DNA of 64,000 bases from JAWKRB01 sp041389885 (GTDB lineage Bacteria; Myxococcota_A; Polyangia; Polyangiales; Ga0077539): the NCBI GenBank assembly GCA_041389885.1, contig JAWKRB010000026.1:56978-120977 (forward strand), given 5' to 3'. Each line of letters opens with the position of its first letter. Position 1 is the stretch's first letter. Positions 1 to 9,766 of the stretch are shown here, piece after piece. The notes beneath the pieces were generated by a model. The model did not search any database. It saw only the letters and a list, made by a program, of their open reading frames with translations, and had not been told where the DNA came from. The translations under genes were made by a program, and so were the position numbers.

Positions 1-1
1 G

Positions 2-3000
2 GCGATTCGCTACGCGGGTGACCCGGTGGCGAGGGTGCTGCTCCTGCGCGTCGCCGAGATCGAGTCGACGCGACTGGGCAACGTCTCCGCGGCGGTCGAG
101 GCGCTCGAGCGCATGCTCGAGGCCGACCCCGTCGACGACGAGGCGCTGCGCGTGCTCGAGAGGACCTACCGCGCCGCGGCGCGCTGGCCCGACGTGCTCG
201 CGACGCTGCGTCGTCGCCTGGACCACGCGCAGGACCCCGACGCCTACGACGCGATCCTCGTGGAGGTGGCGCGCGTTCACGACGAGCAGCTCGGCGACAC
301 CGCGATGGCGGTCACGACCTACCGGGAGATGCTCGCCCGCGACCCGGCCAGCCGGCGCGCGCTCGAGGCGCTCGACCGTCTCTACACGCGCCAGGGAGAC
401 TGGTCGGAGCTGGCCGAGAACCTGGAGCTCCGGCTCACCCTGGTCGACGCGGCCGAGGAGCAGACGGCGCTGCAGCTGCGCCTCGCCGAGGTGCGCGACC
501 AGCGGCTGGCGGACCGCGCCGGCGCGATCGAGATCTACCGTCAGATCCTCGATCGCGACCCCGAGAGCGAGGCGGCGGTGACGGCCCTCGACGGGATGAT
601 CACCGAGCGCGCGTACACGGCGGGCATCGTCGAGGTGCTGGAGCCGGTGTTCCGTGCGCAGGGCTCCTTCGATCGCCTCGTGAACGCGCTGGAGGTGCAG
701 GCCCGCTTCACCGACGACGTCGTGGCGCACGTCGACCTGCTGCACCGCATCGCGGAGATCCAAGAGGTCGCGCTCGACGACGCGGGCACCGCGTTTCAGA
801 CCCTGGCCCGGGCGCTCGAGGCCGACCCCTCGAGGGAGGACACGCTCAACGCCCTCGACCGGATCGCGCTGTCGACGGGCGCGTCTCAGGCGTTCCTGGG
901 CGTGCTGAAGGGCCGCATCGCGGCGTGCGAAGACCCTGCGGTGAAGGTGCTGCTGCACCGTCGCGCGGCCTTCGTGGCCGAGGAGCGCCTGGAGCAGGTC
1001 GACGAGGCCATCGAGCAGCTCAACGCGGTGGTCGCCCTCGACCCCGGTCACCTCGACGCCCTCAGCGACCTCGAGCGGCTCTACCAGCTCACCGACCGGG
1101 GGAGGGAGCTCGCGGCGACGCTGGTGAAGAAGTCTGAGGTGGTCGAGTCGATCGACGATCGAAAGGCGCACCTCTGGCGCGCCGCGGAGCTGTACGAGAC
1201 CACCCTCGACGACACCCCCGCCGCGATCGAGACCTACAAGCGCATCGTGGCCGTCGACGACGGCGAGGTGCAGGCGCTCGACGCGCTGATCCGACTCTAC
1301 ATCGGCGGCTCGATGTGGTCCGAGCTCCTCGGCGCGTACGAGAAGAAGGCCGACGTCGTCTCAGACCCGGAGGAGAAGAAGCGGCTGTTCTTCGGCATGG
1401 CGTCGGTCTACGAGTCGGAGCTCGACGACGGCGCGAAGGCCGTCGACGCGTACAACCGCGCCCTCGAGCTCGACCCCACCGACCTCGTCGCGATCCAGCG
1501 CCTCGACCAGCTCTACACCGCGCAGGGGCGCTGGCAGGAGCTGCTCTCGGTGCTCGAGCGCGAGGCCGAGCTCTCGTCTGACCCCGCGGAGATCGCCGCC
1601 CATCGCTTCCGCGTGGGTGAGATCTACGACCACAAGATCGACAGCGTCGAGCGCGCGGTGGACATCTACCGCGAGATCCTCGACGTGGTGCCCGACCACG
1701 AGCCCTCGATCGCCGCGTTGACGGCGATCCTCCGCGGGGACCGGGCGCCGCTCCTGGCCGCCGCCGTGCTTGAGCCGCACTTCAGCGCCGCGGGCGAGTT
1801 CGCCCGGGTCGTCGAGGTGCACGAGGTCGAGATCGCGCGCTGCGAGGATCCGCTGCGCAAGATCGAGCTCCTGCGCCGCGTCGCGGAGATCCAGTCGTCG
1901 GCGCTCGGCGACGGTGAGGCCGCGTTCGACGCGATGGCCCGCGCCGTGCGCGCCGACCCGCGGGGCGAGGACGACCTCGGGCTCTTCGAGCAGTTCGGCG
2001 AGTCGCTCGGCGCGTGGGACCGCGTCGCACGCACCTACGACGAGGCGCTGCCGAGCCTCGCCGAGGACCCGGTCCAGCAGGTCGAGCTGCTGCTCCGGAC
2101 GGGGCAGATCTACGAGGTGCAGGTCGGCGACGCCGAGACCGCCGTCGCGCGCTACGCCGCGGTGGCGACCCTCGACCCCGAGAACGGTCCGGCGCTGCGC
2201 TCGCTCGACCGGCTGTATGAGTCCCTCGAGCGCTGGGACCTCATGGCGGAGACCCTCGCGAAGGAGGTCGCGCTCGCCGACGTGAGCCCTGATGAGCTCA
2301 CCGCGCTTCGCTTTCGCCTCGCGCAGGTGCGGGGCGAGAAGCTCGGCGACATCGACGGCGCGCTGGCCGCGTACCGAGAGATCCTCGACACGCAGTCCGA
2401 CCACGAGCCCTCGATCGCGGCCCTCGAGCAGCTCTTCGCCAACAACGTGCGGCGCGTCGAGATCGCCGCGATCCTCGAGCCGATCTATCGACTGGGAGAG
2501 GACTGGCAGCGCCTCGCCGACCTCCAGGCCCAGCTCCTCGAGCTCGTCGTCGCGCCCGCCGAGCGCATCGCGCTCATTCGGCAGATCGCCGAGACCTTCG
2601 AGGACAAGCTCGTCGACGGCGTGACGGCCTTCAGCTGGATGGGGCGCGCGGTGCGCGAGGCTCCCCTCGACGAGCTCTGCGTCGTCGACGCCGAGCGCCT
2701 CGCCGCGCTCACCTCCCAGTGGGCCGAGCTCACCAACGTCTACGCCGACGTCGTCGAGGCCGAAGACTCGAGCGACGAGGTGAAGGTCGTCATCGGCAAG
2801 CGCCTCGCGAGGGTGCACGAGGAGGAGCTGGGTGACCTCGCCTCGGCCGAGGGGGCCTACGCCTTCGTCGCCGAGGTGTCGACGTACGACGCCGACGCGC
2901 TCGACGCGCTCGACCGGCTCTACACGGCGTCGGGCGACGCCGAGCGCCTGGCCGAGGTCCTCGCGCGCCGCGTCGACAGCGTCGAGGACGCGTACCTGAA

Positions 3001-6000
3001 GACCGAGTTCACCTTCCGGCTCGCGCAGATTCTCCAGCTCAGCCTCGAGCGGGTGGACGACGCCGTGCTGCGCTACCGGGCGATCGTCGATCACCTCGAC
3101 CCGCAGCACCGCCCCAGCCTCGACGCCCTCGAGGCGATCTACCTCCAGTCCGAGCGCTGGGCCGAGCTCTACGAGAACGGCCGTCGCAAGCTCGAGGGCG
3201 TCACCGACCCCGAGGAGCAGGCTGACATCCACACGCAGATGGCGCAGGTCGCGCAGCACTACCTCGGCCGACCGGACGAGGCGGTGCAGCTCTACGAGCA
3301 GGTGCTCTCGCTGCGCGGTGAGGAGCCCGAGACCCTGGGCGCGATCGCCTCGCTGCACGAGGAGGCGGGGCGGTGGCCTCAGCTGATCGAGGTGCTCGAG
3401 CGTCAGTTCGCGGCGGAGAACGACCCCGACCTCAGGGTGCAGGTGGCGCTCCGCATCGCCGCGGTGATTCACTACCGCCTGGGAGACGTCGAGCGGGCGA
3501 TCGACGGCTACCGCCGGGTGCTCGACATCGACACCGCGAACTTCGACGCGATGCGCGCCCTCGCGGGGATCTACCGCGCCGCGCAGAACTGGGACGAGCT
3601 CGTGCTGACGCTGCAGTCGCTGCTGCAGGTCGGGTCGGGCACCCTCGAGGCGGCGGAGCTTCGCGAGGCCTGGGCCGAGCTCGGGCGGATCTTCTGGAGC
3701 GTGCAGCAGCAGGGCTTCGAGTCGGCCGAGGCGTGGCGCCAGGTGCTCGACCTCGACCCCGCGGACTCCGAGGCCATTGAGGCGCTGCTGGTCATTCACA
3801 GCGCGCAGGGCGAGTGGCCCGACGTGGTGGAGGTGCTGCAGCGCAAGGCCGGGCTGCAGCCGGATGAGGCCTCGAAGGTCGCGGTGCTGCTGCAGATCGC
3901 CGACGTGTGGGAGCAGCGCATCGAAGACGGGGAGGGCGCGCGCGCCGCGTACGAGCAGGTGCTGGAGCTCGATCCGCTGCACGAGCGGGCGTTCCTGGCG
4001 CTCGAGGCGCTGCACACGCAGGCGTCTCGCGGCGACGACCTCGCGACGCTGTACGTCAATCGACACGACCAGCTCGCCGACGCGGGCGACACCGCGAGCG
4101 CGGTGGGCTTCATGGTCAAGGCCGCGAACGCCTACGACGAGCTCGTGGGCGACCGCGAGCAGGCCTTCGCGGCGGCGCAGATCGCCTTCCAGGAAGACGT
4201 CGAGAACCCCGACGCGGTGCGCTCCCTCGAGCGGCTGGCGGCGGCCACGCAGAAGTGGAACGAGCTCCTCCAGGAGACCCTCGCGTCGTACAACTCGGAG
4301 CCCGCGGGGCCGCGCAAGACGCAGCTCGGGCTCCACGTCGCGCGGTGGTACGGCATCGAGCTGGGACACCCCGAGTGGGCGATCCCGATCTACAACCAGA
4401 TCCTCGGCGCGGAGCCCGACAACCTCCACGCGCTGCGCGCGCTCGCCGAGCTCTACCGAAAGCTGGGGCAGTGGACCCAGCTGGCGAAGATCCTCGAGCG
4501 CTGCGTGAGCGCGGCGAGGACGCCCGAGGACCGGCGCGACGCGCACCTCTCGCTCGGCGAGGTGCACGAGCAGCACCTCGACGCGCTGCACGACGCCGCG
4601 GCGCAGTACAACGCCGCGCTCTCGATCGACCCGGTGTCGCTCGAGGCGATGGACGCCCTCGGTCGGGTGTACGAGGCCCGCGGGGCCTGGGACGAGCTCG
4701 TCGGGGTGCTCCGGCGCTCGATCGAGGTCGTGGGTGACCCGACGCAGGCCCACGCGCAGCGACTCCGGGTCGCGTCGATCCTCGAGGACCGGCTCCGCGA
4801 CTACCCCGCGGCGATCTCGGAGTACCTCGGGGTGCTCGAGACCGACGTCACCAACCTCGACGCGCTCCGCGGCCTGGAGCGCCTCTACGCCGAGACCGGC
4901 AACAGCCCCGAGCTCCTTCGGGTGCTCGAGCTTCAGCTCGACATCGCGAGCACGGAGCGCGAGCAGATCAAGATCCTGACGCGCCTCGCCGAGATGCTCG
5001 AGGAGGAGTTCGTCAAGCCGGACCTCGCGATCCAGCGCTTCGAGCAGGTGCTCGACATCGACCCCGCGAACGACCCCGCCCTGCGCGGGCTCGAGCGGCT
5101 CTACCGCAACACCTCGCGGTGGAGCGAGCTCGTCGAGACCTACGAGAAGCACCTCGTGGCGATCCCCGACCGGCGCGACCGCGCGCCGATCTTCCTCGCG
5201 CAGGGGCGGGTGTACATCGACGAGCTCCGCGACATGGAGCGGGCCGAGGACTCGTTCGTCAACGCGCTGCAGATCGACCCCGCGAACGTGGTGGCGATGG
5301 AGGCGCTCACGAAGATCTACGAGGGCCGCGGGGAGTGGGACCGCGCGCTCGACGTGATGGAGCAGCTCGCGGCGATCTACGCCGACGACCTCGCTCGCTC
5401 GCTCGACCTGCGTCACCGCATCGGTCGCCTCGCCGAGGAGCACCTCCAGGACGAGGCCCGCGCGATGGAGCAGTACCAGGCCGCGCTCGACGCGAGCCCG
5501 ACGTACCTCCCGGCGCTCACGGCGCTCCGTGGGATCTTCACCCGCCGCGAGGACTGGTGGGAGGTCGCGGCGGTGCTCGACCGGGAGCAGGCCGCCACGG
5601 AGCAGCCGCGGCAGCGCGCGAGGCTCCTCGCGGAGCTCGGGCGGGTGAACGCGACGTACCTCGACGAGCCGCCCCGCGCGATCGGCGCGTACGAGGAGGC
5701 GCTCCGCAACGACCCCGAGCTCGAGGAGGCCGCCTGGCCGCTCTGTATGTACCTCGTCTCCGAGGGCCGCTACGAAGAGGCCGAGCCGCTGAGCGAGCTG
5801 CTCGTGCGTCGGGCGTCGCGTCGCGACCCCAGCGAGCAGCTGGAGATCCAGATCACCATGGGCAGGATCGCCGCGGCGCTGCAGAAGCACGACCGCGCGA
5901 TCAAGGCGTTCTCCGCGGCGCACACCCTCGACCGCGCCAACGTCGAGGTGATCAGCGCCCTCGCCGTGGCGCACTACGAGAAGCGCGACTGGGAGGGCGC

Positions 6001-7906
6001 GTTCAAGCACTACCAGCTCCTGCTGGTGCACCACAAAGACGAGCTCGGCGCCGACGCCCGCGCGGACCTGTACCACCGCCTCGGGGTGGTCAAGCGCGAG
6101 CAGGGGGACCACCGCCGCGCGGTGAACTTCCTCGAGAAGGCGCTCGAGGAGTACCCGGGATATCGCCCGGCCCTCGACGCGCTGGTGAGCACCTACGAGG
6201 CCGCGGGCGAGTGGGATCAGGTGATCGCGTACAAGGAGCAGCTCCTCGAGCTCGAAGACGACGAGGAGGTTCGCTACCGCGCGTTCATCGAGATCGGCGG
6301 GCTCTGGCAGGAGAAGGCGCGCAACGCGCAGAAGGCGATCCAGTCGTACGCCGCGGCGACGGAGATCAAGCCGCAGGACCACGTCACGCTGCACAAGCTC
6401 CTGGCGCTCTACCAGGAGACCCGGCAGTGGTCGAAGCTCATCGACGTGATCGCGCGCATCGCGGACCTCGAGAGCGACCCGGTGCGCAAGGCGCGGTACG
6501 CGTACACCATCGCGACGATCTACAACTCGGAGATCAAGGACTCGGAGAGCGCGCTGGAGCACTACAACAAGGCGCTCGACCTGAACCCCTCGGAGCTCAA
6601 GCCCTTCGCGAAGATCAACGAGGTGCTCACCGGGCGCCGCGATTTCAAGGAGCTCGAGCGCAACTTCCGCAAGATGCTCCACCGCGTGGCGGGCAAGGGG
6701 GACCGGGACCTGGAGTTCAACCTCCTGCACAACCTCGGGATCATCTACCGCGACCGGCTCGGGCAGCCCGAGGCGGCGATCAAGGCCTTCGACATGGCCG
6801 TCGAGCGCAAGCCCGACGACCTGACCGAGCGCAAGATCCTCGCGGAGCTCAACGCGCGGAACAACCGCGTCGACGACGCGATCACCCACTGGCGCGCCAT
6901 TCTGGAGCAGGACCTCGGCAACGCCGAGGCGATCACCGCGGTGTTCGACCTGTATTACCAGTCGCGGCAGTACGACAAGGCGTGGTGCGTCGCGGCGGCC
7001 TGCGCGTTCTTGCTCCGCGACAAGGTGCGGGAGGACCTGCGGGCCTTCTACGAGCAGTACAAGCCCCGCCGACCGGTGCAGCCGACGGGGCGGCTGACCG
7101 AGGAGAACTGGGTCAAGCAGCTCTTTCACCCCAACGAGGACCCCGTCGTCGGGAAGATCTACGCGTCGATCGTCGGGCCGCTGCGCAACGCCAAGGTGCA
7201 GCCCCTCGCGCGCTTCGGCTTCACCGCCGCGGAGCTGCACAACCCCGCGACCTCGAGCGTCGCGCTGGTGAAGTCCATGGGGACCGTCGCGAGCGCGCTC
7301 AACCTCCCGCTGCCGCAGGTGTTCGTGCGGCCGCAGCAGCCCGGCGGCCTGGGCTACGTGCCCAGCGACCCCATCGCGTCGGTGGCCGGTCAGAGCCTGC
7401 TCTCGGGGCTTCGTCCCGAGGAGCTGTCCTTCGTCGCCGCGAAGCACATGTCGTACTACCGCAACGAGCACTACGTCCGCGTGCTCTTTCCCACGGTGCA
7501 GGAGCTCACGGCGATTCTCCTCGCCGCGATCAAGCTCGTGAAGCCCGACCAAGACGTGCCCCCGGAGGCCCTCCAGACCGCTCAGCAGCTCGCGCCGCTG
7601 GTGGGGGGTGACCCCGTGGCCAGCGAGGGTCTGCGCAAGGTCGTCAGGGTCTTCTTCGACCAGGGCGGCGCGTCGAACATCAAGCGCTGGTACCAGTCGG
7701 TGGAGCTCACCGCCGCGCGCGCGGGCTTCCTCGTGTGCGGCGACCACGAGGTCGCGCGCAAGATGATCCACATGGAGCCGGGCCTCCCCGGCGACCTCTC
7801 GCCGAACGAGAAGCTCAAGGACGTGATCCTGTTCTCCATCTCGGAGAACTATTTCGCGCTCCGTGAGGCCCTCGGGATCAACTTCCAGTCCGCGGCGGGC
7901 TACTGA
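2..7906 (+). CDS. Giant tetratricopeptide-repeat protein (5' end outside window)
   Basis: The frame is open from base 2 with no credible start, so the gene begins upstream; 2634 residues are visible. Almost all of it is a tandem array of degenerate TPR-like units of roughly 75-110 residues, each carrying a recognisable LDRLY..W.EL..VLE core followed by R.A.I.E..L.D...AI..Y..IL..DP. Such arrays are protein-protein scaffolds. The last ~330 residues (from about position 7080) are non-repetitive and resemble an M48 metallopeptidase-like fold: the segment EELSFVAAKHMSYYRNEHY sits where EEL..VL.HE..H would be, but the zinc-binding HExxH is absent. No signal peptide can be judged because the N-terminus is missing. 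Giant TPR proteins such as AgmK/GltI occur in myxobacterial gliding machineries; that link is only a possibility here. The ORF ends before a strong hairpin. Confidence 0.9.
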   Translation, partial: AIRYAGDPVARVLLLRVAEIESTRLGNVSAAVEALERMLEADPVDDEALRVLERTYRAAARWPDVLATLRRRLDHAQDPDAYDAILVEVARVHDEQLGDTAMAVTTYREMLARDPASRRALEALDRLYTRQGDWSELAENLELRLTLVDAAEEQTALQLRLAEVRDQRLADRAGAIEIYRQILDRDPESEAAVTALDGMITERAYTAGIVEVLEPVFRAQGSFDRLVNALEVQARFTDDVVAHVDLLHRIAEIQEVALDDAGTAFQTLARALEADPSREDTLNALDRIALSTGASQAFLGVLKGRIAACEDPAVKVLLHRRAAFVAEERLEQVDEAIEQLNAVVALDPGHLDALSDLERLYQLTDRGRELAATLVKKSEVVESIDDRKAHLWRAAELYETTLDDTPAAIETYKRIVAVDDGEVQALDALIRLYIGGSMWSELLGAYEKKADVVSDPEEKKRLFFGMASVYESELDDGAKAVDAYNRALELDPTDLVAIQRLDQLYTAQGRWQELLSVLEREAELSSDPAEIAAHRFRVGEIYDHKIDSVERAVDIYREILDVVPDHEPSIAALTAILRGDRAPLLAAAVLEPHFSAAGEFARVVEVHEVEIARCEDPLRKIELLRRVAEIQSSALGDGEAAFDAMARAVRADPRGEDDLGLFEQFGESLGAWDRVARTYDEALPSLAEDPVQQVELLLRTGQIYEVQVGDAETAVARYAAVATLDPENGPALRSLDRLYESLERWDLMAETLAKEVALADVSPDELTALRFRLAQVRGEKLGDIDGALAAYREILDTQSDHEPSIAALEQLFANNVRRVEIAAILEPIYRLGEDWQRLADLQAQLLELVVAPAERIALIRQIAETFEDKLVDGVTAFSWMGRAVREAPLDELCVVDAERLAALTSQWAELTNVYADVVEAEDSSDEVKVVIGKRLARVHEEELGDLASAEGAYAFVAEVSTYDADALDALDRLYTASGDAERLAEVLARRVDSVEDAYLKTEFTFRLAQILQLSLERVDDAVLRYRAIVDHLDPQHRPSLDALEAIYLQSERWAELYENGRRKLEGVTDPEEQADIHTQMAQVAQHYLGRPDEAVQLYEQVLSLRGEEPETLGAIASLHEEAGRWPQLIEVLERQFAAENDPDLRVQVALRIAAVIHYRLGDVERAIDGYRRVLDIDTANFDAMRALAGIYRAAQNWDELVLTLQSLLQVGSGTLEAAELREAWAELGRIFWSVQQQGFESAEAWRQVLDLDPADSEAIEALLVIHSAQGEWPDVVEVLQRKAGLQPDEASKVAVLLQIADVWEQRIEDGEGARAAYEQVLELDPLHERAFLALEALHTQASRGDDLATLYVNRHDQLADAGDTASAVGFMVKAANAYDELVGDREQAFAAAQIAFQEDVENPDAVRSLERLAAATQKWNELLQETLASYNSEPAGPRKTQLGLHVARWYGIELGHPEWAIPIYNQILGAEPDNLHALRALAELYRKLGQWTQLAKILERCVSAARTPEDRRDAHLSLGEVHEQHLDALHDAAAQYNAALSIDPVSLEAMDALGRVYEARGAWDELVGVLRRSIEVVGDPTQAHAQRLRVASILEDRLRDYPAAISEYLGVLETDVTNLDALRGLERLYAETGNSPELLRVLELQLDIASTEREQIKILTRLAEMLEEEFVKPDLAIQRFEQVLDIDPANDPALRGLERLYRNTSRWSELVETYEKHLVAIPDRRDRAPIFLAQGRVYIDELRDMERAEDSFVNALQIDPANVVAMEALTKIYEGRGEWDRALDVMEQLAAIYADDLARSLDLRHRIGRLAEEHLQDEARAMEQYQAALDASPTYLPALTALRGIFTRREDWWEVAAVLDREQAATEQPRQRARLLAELGRVNATYLDEPPRAIGAYEEALRNDPELEEAAWPLCMYLVSEGRYEEAEPLSELLVRRASRRDPSEQLEIQITMGRIAAALQKHDRAIKAFSAAHTLDRANVEVISALAVAHYEKRDWEGAFKHYQLLLVHHKDELGADARADLYHRLGVVKREQGDHRRAVNFLEKALEEYPGYRPALDALVSTYEAAGEWDQVIAYKEQLLELEDDEEVRYRAFIEIGGLWQEKARNAQKAIQSYAAATEIKPQDHVTLHKLLALYQETRQWSKLIDVIARIADLESDPVRKARYAYTIATIYNSEIKDSESALEHYNKALDLNPSELKPFAKINEVLTGRRDFKELERNFRKMLHRVAGKGDRDLEFNLLHNLGIIYRDRLGQPEAAIKAFDMAVERKPDDLTERKILAELNARNNRVDDAITHWRAILEQDLGNAEAITAVFDLYYQSRQYDKAWCVAAACAFLLRDKVREDLRAFYEQYKPRRPVQPTGRLTEENWVKQLFHPNEDPVVGKIYASIVGPLRNAKVQPLARFGFTAAELHNPATSSVALVKSMGTVASALNLPLPQVFVRPQQPGGLGYVPSDPIASVAGQSLLSGLRPEELSFVAAKHMSYYRNEHYVRVLFPTVQELTAILLAAIKLVKPDQDVPPEALQTAQQLAPLVGGDPVASEGLRKVVRVFFDQGGASNIKRWYQSVELTAARAGFLVCGDHEVARKMIHMEPGLPGDLSPNEKLKDVILFSISENYFALREALGINFQSAAGY

Positions 7907-7915
7907 CGTCGCGCT

Positions 7916-7951
7916 CCCCCCGCGGCGGCCTTCGTTCGCCGCCTCGGGGGG
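7916..7951. terminator. GC-rich hairpin between convergent genes
   Basis: Inverted repeat with 14-nt arms (7916-7929 and 7938-7951, one mismatch) and an 8-nt loop. It lies between the stop of the giant TPR gene and the stop of the enoyl-CoA hydratase-like gene. There is no U-tract, so bidirectional termination is an inference from placement and stability. Confidence 0.5.
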
Positions 7952-7963
7952 GCCTCGCCGCCC

Positions 7964-8722
7964 TCAGCGCCGGGTCAAGAACCTGCGCACGGCCTCGTGG
8001 TGCTCGGACGACGCCCAGGAGCGCGCGAAGTGCTTGCGCTCCAGGCGCCTCGCGTCGTTGCGGCTGAGGCCCTGAGACTCGCGAAGGAGCCTGAGCATGC
8101 GCGTCACCCCGGACCGGGGAGAGCGCGCGACCTCGTGGACGAAGGCCACGGCGCGCGCCCTCGCGTGGCCCTCGTCGACCAGCTCGTCGGCGAAGCCCGC
8201 GTCGAGCGCCTCCTGGGCGCTCACCGGCGTCGCCGCGAGGAGCCAGCGCGTCGCGACGCCCCGCGGGACGAGCCCGAGGAGGTTCGCCGCGCCGCCCCAT
8301 CCCGTGGTGATGGCGAAGCGGGACTGCACCCACTGAAAGCGAGAGGTGCGGTCGACCACGCGGTAGTCACACGCCGCCGCGGCCTCGCATCCTCCGCCGA
8401 AGGTGTCTCCGCTCACGGCGGCCACGACCGGGACGCCCAGGGCGAGCAGCCCGTCCCAGGCCCTCGCGGCGAGCGCTGCGAACTCCCTCGCGCCTCGCGC
8501 GGTCTTCACCTCCGCGAGCTCTTGAAGGTCTCCCCCCGAGAGGAACACCCCCACGCCGGGGGTGCTCGCGAGCACCACGCCCCGCGCGGCGCGGTCGGCG
8601 CGCAGCTCTCGGGCGATGGCCGCGATTTCGCGGAGCGAGGCGAGGTCGAGCGCGTGGCGGCGCTCGGGGCGGTCGACCACCACGACCCTGGCGTCGCCCT
8701 CGGGTTCGAGACGCACGGTCAT
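7964..8722 (-). CDS. Enoyl-CoA hydratase/isomerase (crotonase) family protein
   Basis: A 252-residue crotonase-fold protein, the usual length for the family, which acts on acyl-CoA thioesters in the cytoplasm. Visible signatures are the oxyanion-hole segment FLSGGDLQEL (60-69) and PVVAAVSGDTFGGGCEAAAA (98-117), whose GGGCE holds the first catalytic glutamate (E113). The second catalytic Glu of true hydratases appears replaced by Gln (Q133, in WVQSRFAITTGWGG), so the reaction may be isomerisation, decarboxylation or something else rather than hydration. The substrate cannot be inferred. It starts 6 bp after the rimK stop on the same strand and is probably co-transcribed with it. Confidence 0.88.
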   Translation of the reverse strand: MTVRLEPEGDARVVVVDRPERRHALDLASLREIAAIARELRADRAARGVVLASTPGVGVFLSGGDLQELAEVKTARGAREFAALAARAWDGLLALGVPVVAAVSGDTFGGGCEAAAACDYRVVDRTSRFQWVQSRFAITTGWGGAANLLGLVPRGVATRWLLAATPVSAQEALDAGFADELVDEGHARARAVAFVHEVARSPRSGVTRMLRLLRESQGLSRNDARRLERKHFARSWASSEHHEAVRRFLTRR

Positions 8723-8728
8723 GGGGCC

Positions 8729-9679
8729 TCAGGCCCTCCTGCGAGGTCGCTGCTCGCCCTCGGCCGCCGCGTCGGCGCCCCGTCGGCGCGGCCGCTTGCC
8801 GCGCTGGCGAAAGCGCTCGGCGTGTCGCACGATCGCGTCGGCGACGTCGACCCCGGTCGCGCGCTCGATGCCCTCGAGCCCGGGGGAGCTGTTGATCTCA
8901 AGGATCTTCGGCCCCGTGCGGGTCTCGAGCATGTCGACGCCGGCGACCTCGAGGCCCATCACCCGGCTCGCCTGGAGCGCGGCCTTGACGTAGCGCGGGT
9001 CGAGGGACTCGATCGCCTCGGGCTCGCCGCCGCGGTGGAGGTTCGAGCGAAACTCGCCCTTGGCCGCGCGTCGTCGCATGGCGGCGACGACCTTGCGCCC
9101 CACCACGACGGCGCGAATGTCTCGGCCCCGCGACTCGCTGACGAACTCCTGGAGGATGATGTCTTGCCCGAGGGTCCAGAAGGCCTCGAGGGTGCTCTCG
9201 ATGCTCTGCCGGGACTCGGCAAGCATCACGCCGACGCCCTGCGTGCCCTGGTGGAGCTTCACCACCGCGGGGGGGCCTCCCACGAGCGCGAGGGCGACGT
9301 CGAGGTGCGTCGAGGACTTCGTGCAGACCGTGGTGGGGATGTCGAGGTCTTTGCGGGTGAGGAGTTGCATCGCGCGGAGCTTGTCGCGCGACCTCGCGAT
9401 CGCGATCGCGTGGTTGAGCACCGTCGCGCCCATCATGTCGAACTGCCGGACGACCGCGAGGCCGTACGACGTGATCGACGTGCCGATGCGCGGGATCACC
9501 ACGTCGAAGCCGCCGACCTCGGCGCCGTGGAGGTAGAGCGAGGGGCGACCGCGGCTGACCACCAGGGAGATCTCCAGCGGGTCGACCACGGAGACCTCGT
9601 GCCCACGGGTCTGGGCGGCCTCCATCAGCCGTCGCGTCGAGTAGATGGTGCTCTTTCGCGAGAGGATGAGGATTCGCAT
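8729..9679 (-). CDS. rimK: RimK-family alpha-L-glutamate ligase (ATP-grasp)
   Basis: 316 residues, close to the ~300 of E. coli RimK, which adds glutamates to the C-terminus of ribosomal protein S6. The protein opens with MRILILSRKSTIYSTRRL and has the pre-ATP-grasp segment with DVVIPRIGTSIT, the ATP-grasp lobe with PAVVKLHQGTQGVGV and IILQEFV, and the Mg-binding end KILEINSSPGLEGIE. The C-terminal ~25 residues are Arg/Lys-rich and may contact RNA. The frame stays open far upstream to 12349, but homology begins at this ATG and a good promoter lies just upstream, so the short form is chosen. It leads a two-gene unit with the enoyl-CoA hydratase-like gene and is divergent from tsaE. Confidence 0.9.
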   Translation of the reverse strand: MRILILSRKSTIYSTRRLMEAAQTRGHEVSVVDPLEISLVVSRGRPSLYLHGAEVGGFDVVIPRIGTSITSYGLAVVRQFDMMGATVLNHAIAIARSRDKLRAMQLLTRKDLDIPTTVCTKSSTHLDVALALVGGPPAVVKLHQGTQGVGVMLAESRQSIESTLEAFWTLGQDIILQEFVSESRGRDIRAVVVGRKVVAAMRRRAAKGEFRSNLHRGGEPEAIESLDPRYVKAALQASRVMGLEVAGVDMLETRTGPKILEINSSPGLEGIERATGVDVADAIVRHAERFRQRGKRPRRRGADAAAEGEQRPRRRA

Positions 9680-9726
9680 CGCGTCGACGGCTGCCCGGTT
9701 CTCCCGCTCGCAGCGCGGGGCGCGGA

Positions 9727-9754
9727 ATGGTAGGGGACGAGACACCCCTGTCAA
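9727..9754 (-). promoter_or_regulatory. Sigma70-type promoter for rimK
   Basis: On the minus strand a perfect -35 TTGACA (9749-9754) is followed by a 16-nt spacer and TACCAT (9727-9732, 4 of 6 consensus). It points at rimK, giving a leader of about 40 nt, and its -35 lies 12 bp from the tsaE start on the other strand. Confidence 0.6.
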
Positions 9755-9766
9755 GGTAGCTCGACG

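Noticed and set aside
1361..7771. Minus-strand open frame of 2136 codons opposite the giant TPR gene
   Set aside because: It is the antisense shadow of a repetitive, GC-biased coding region; its translation is Arg/Leu/Val/Asp-rich repeats mirroring the TPR units and matches no family.
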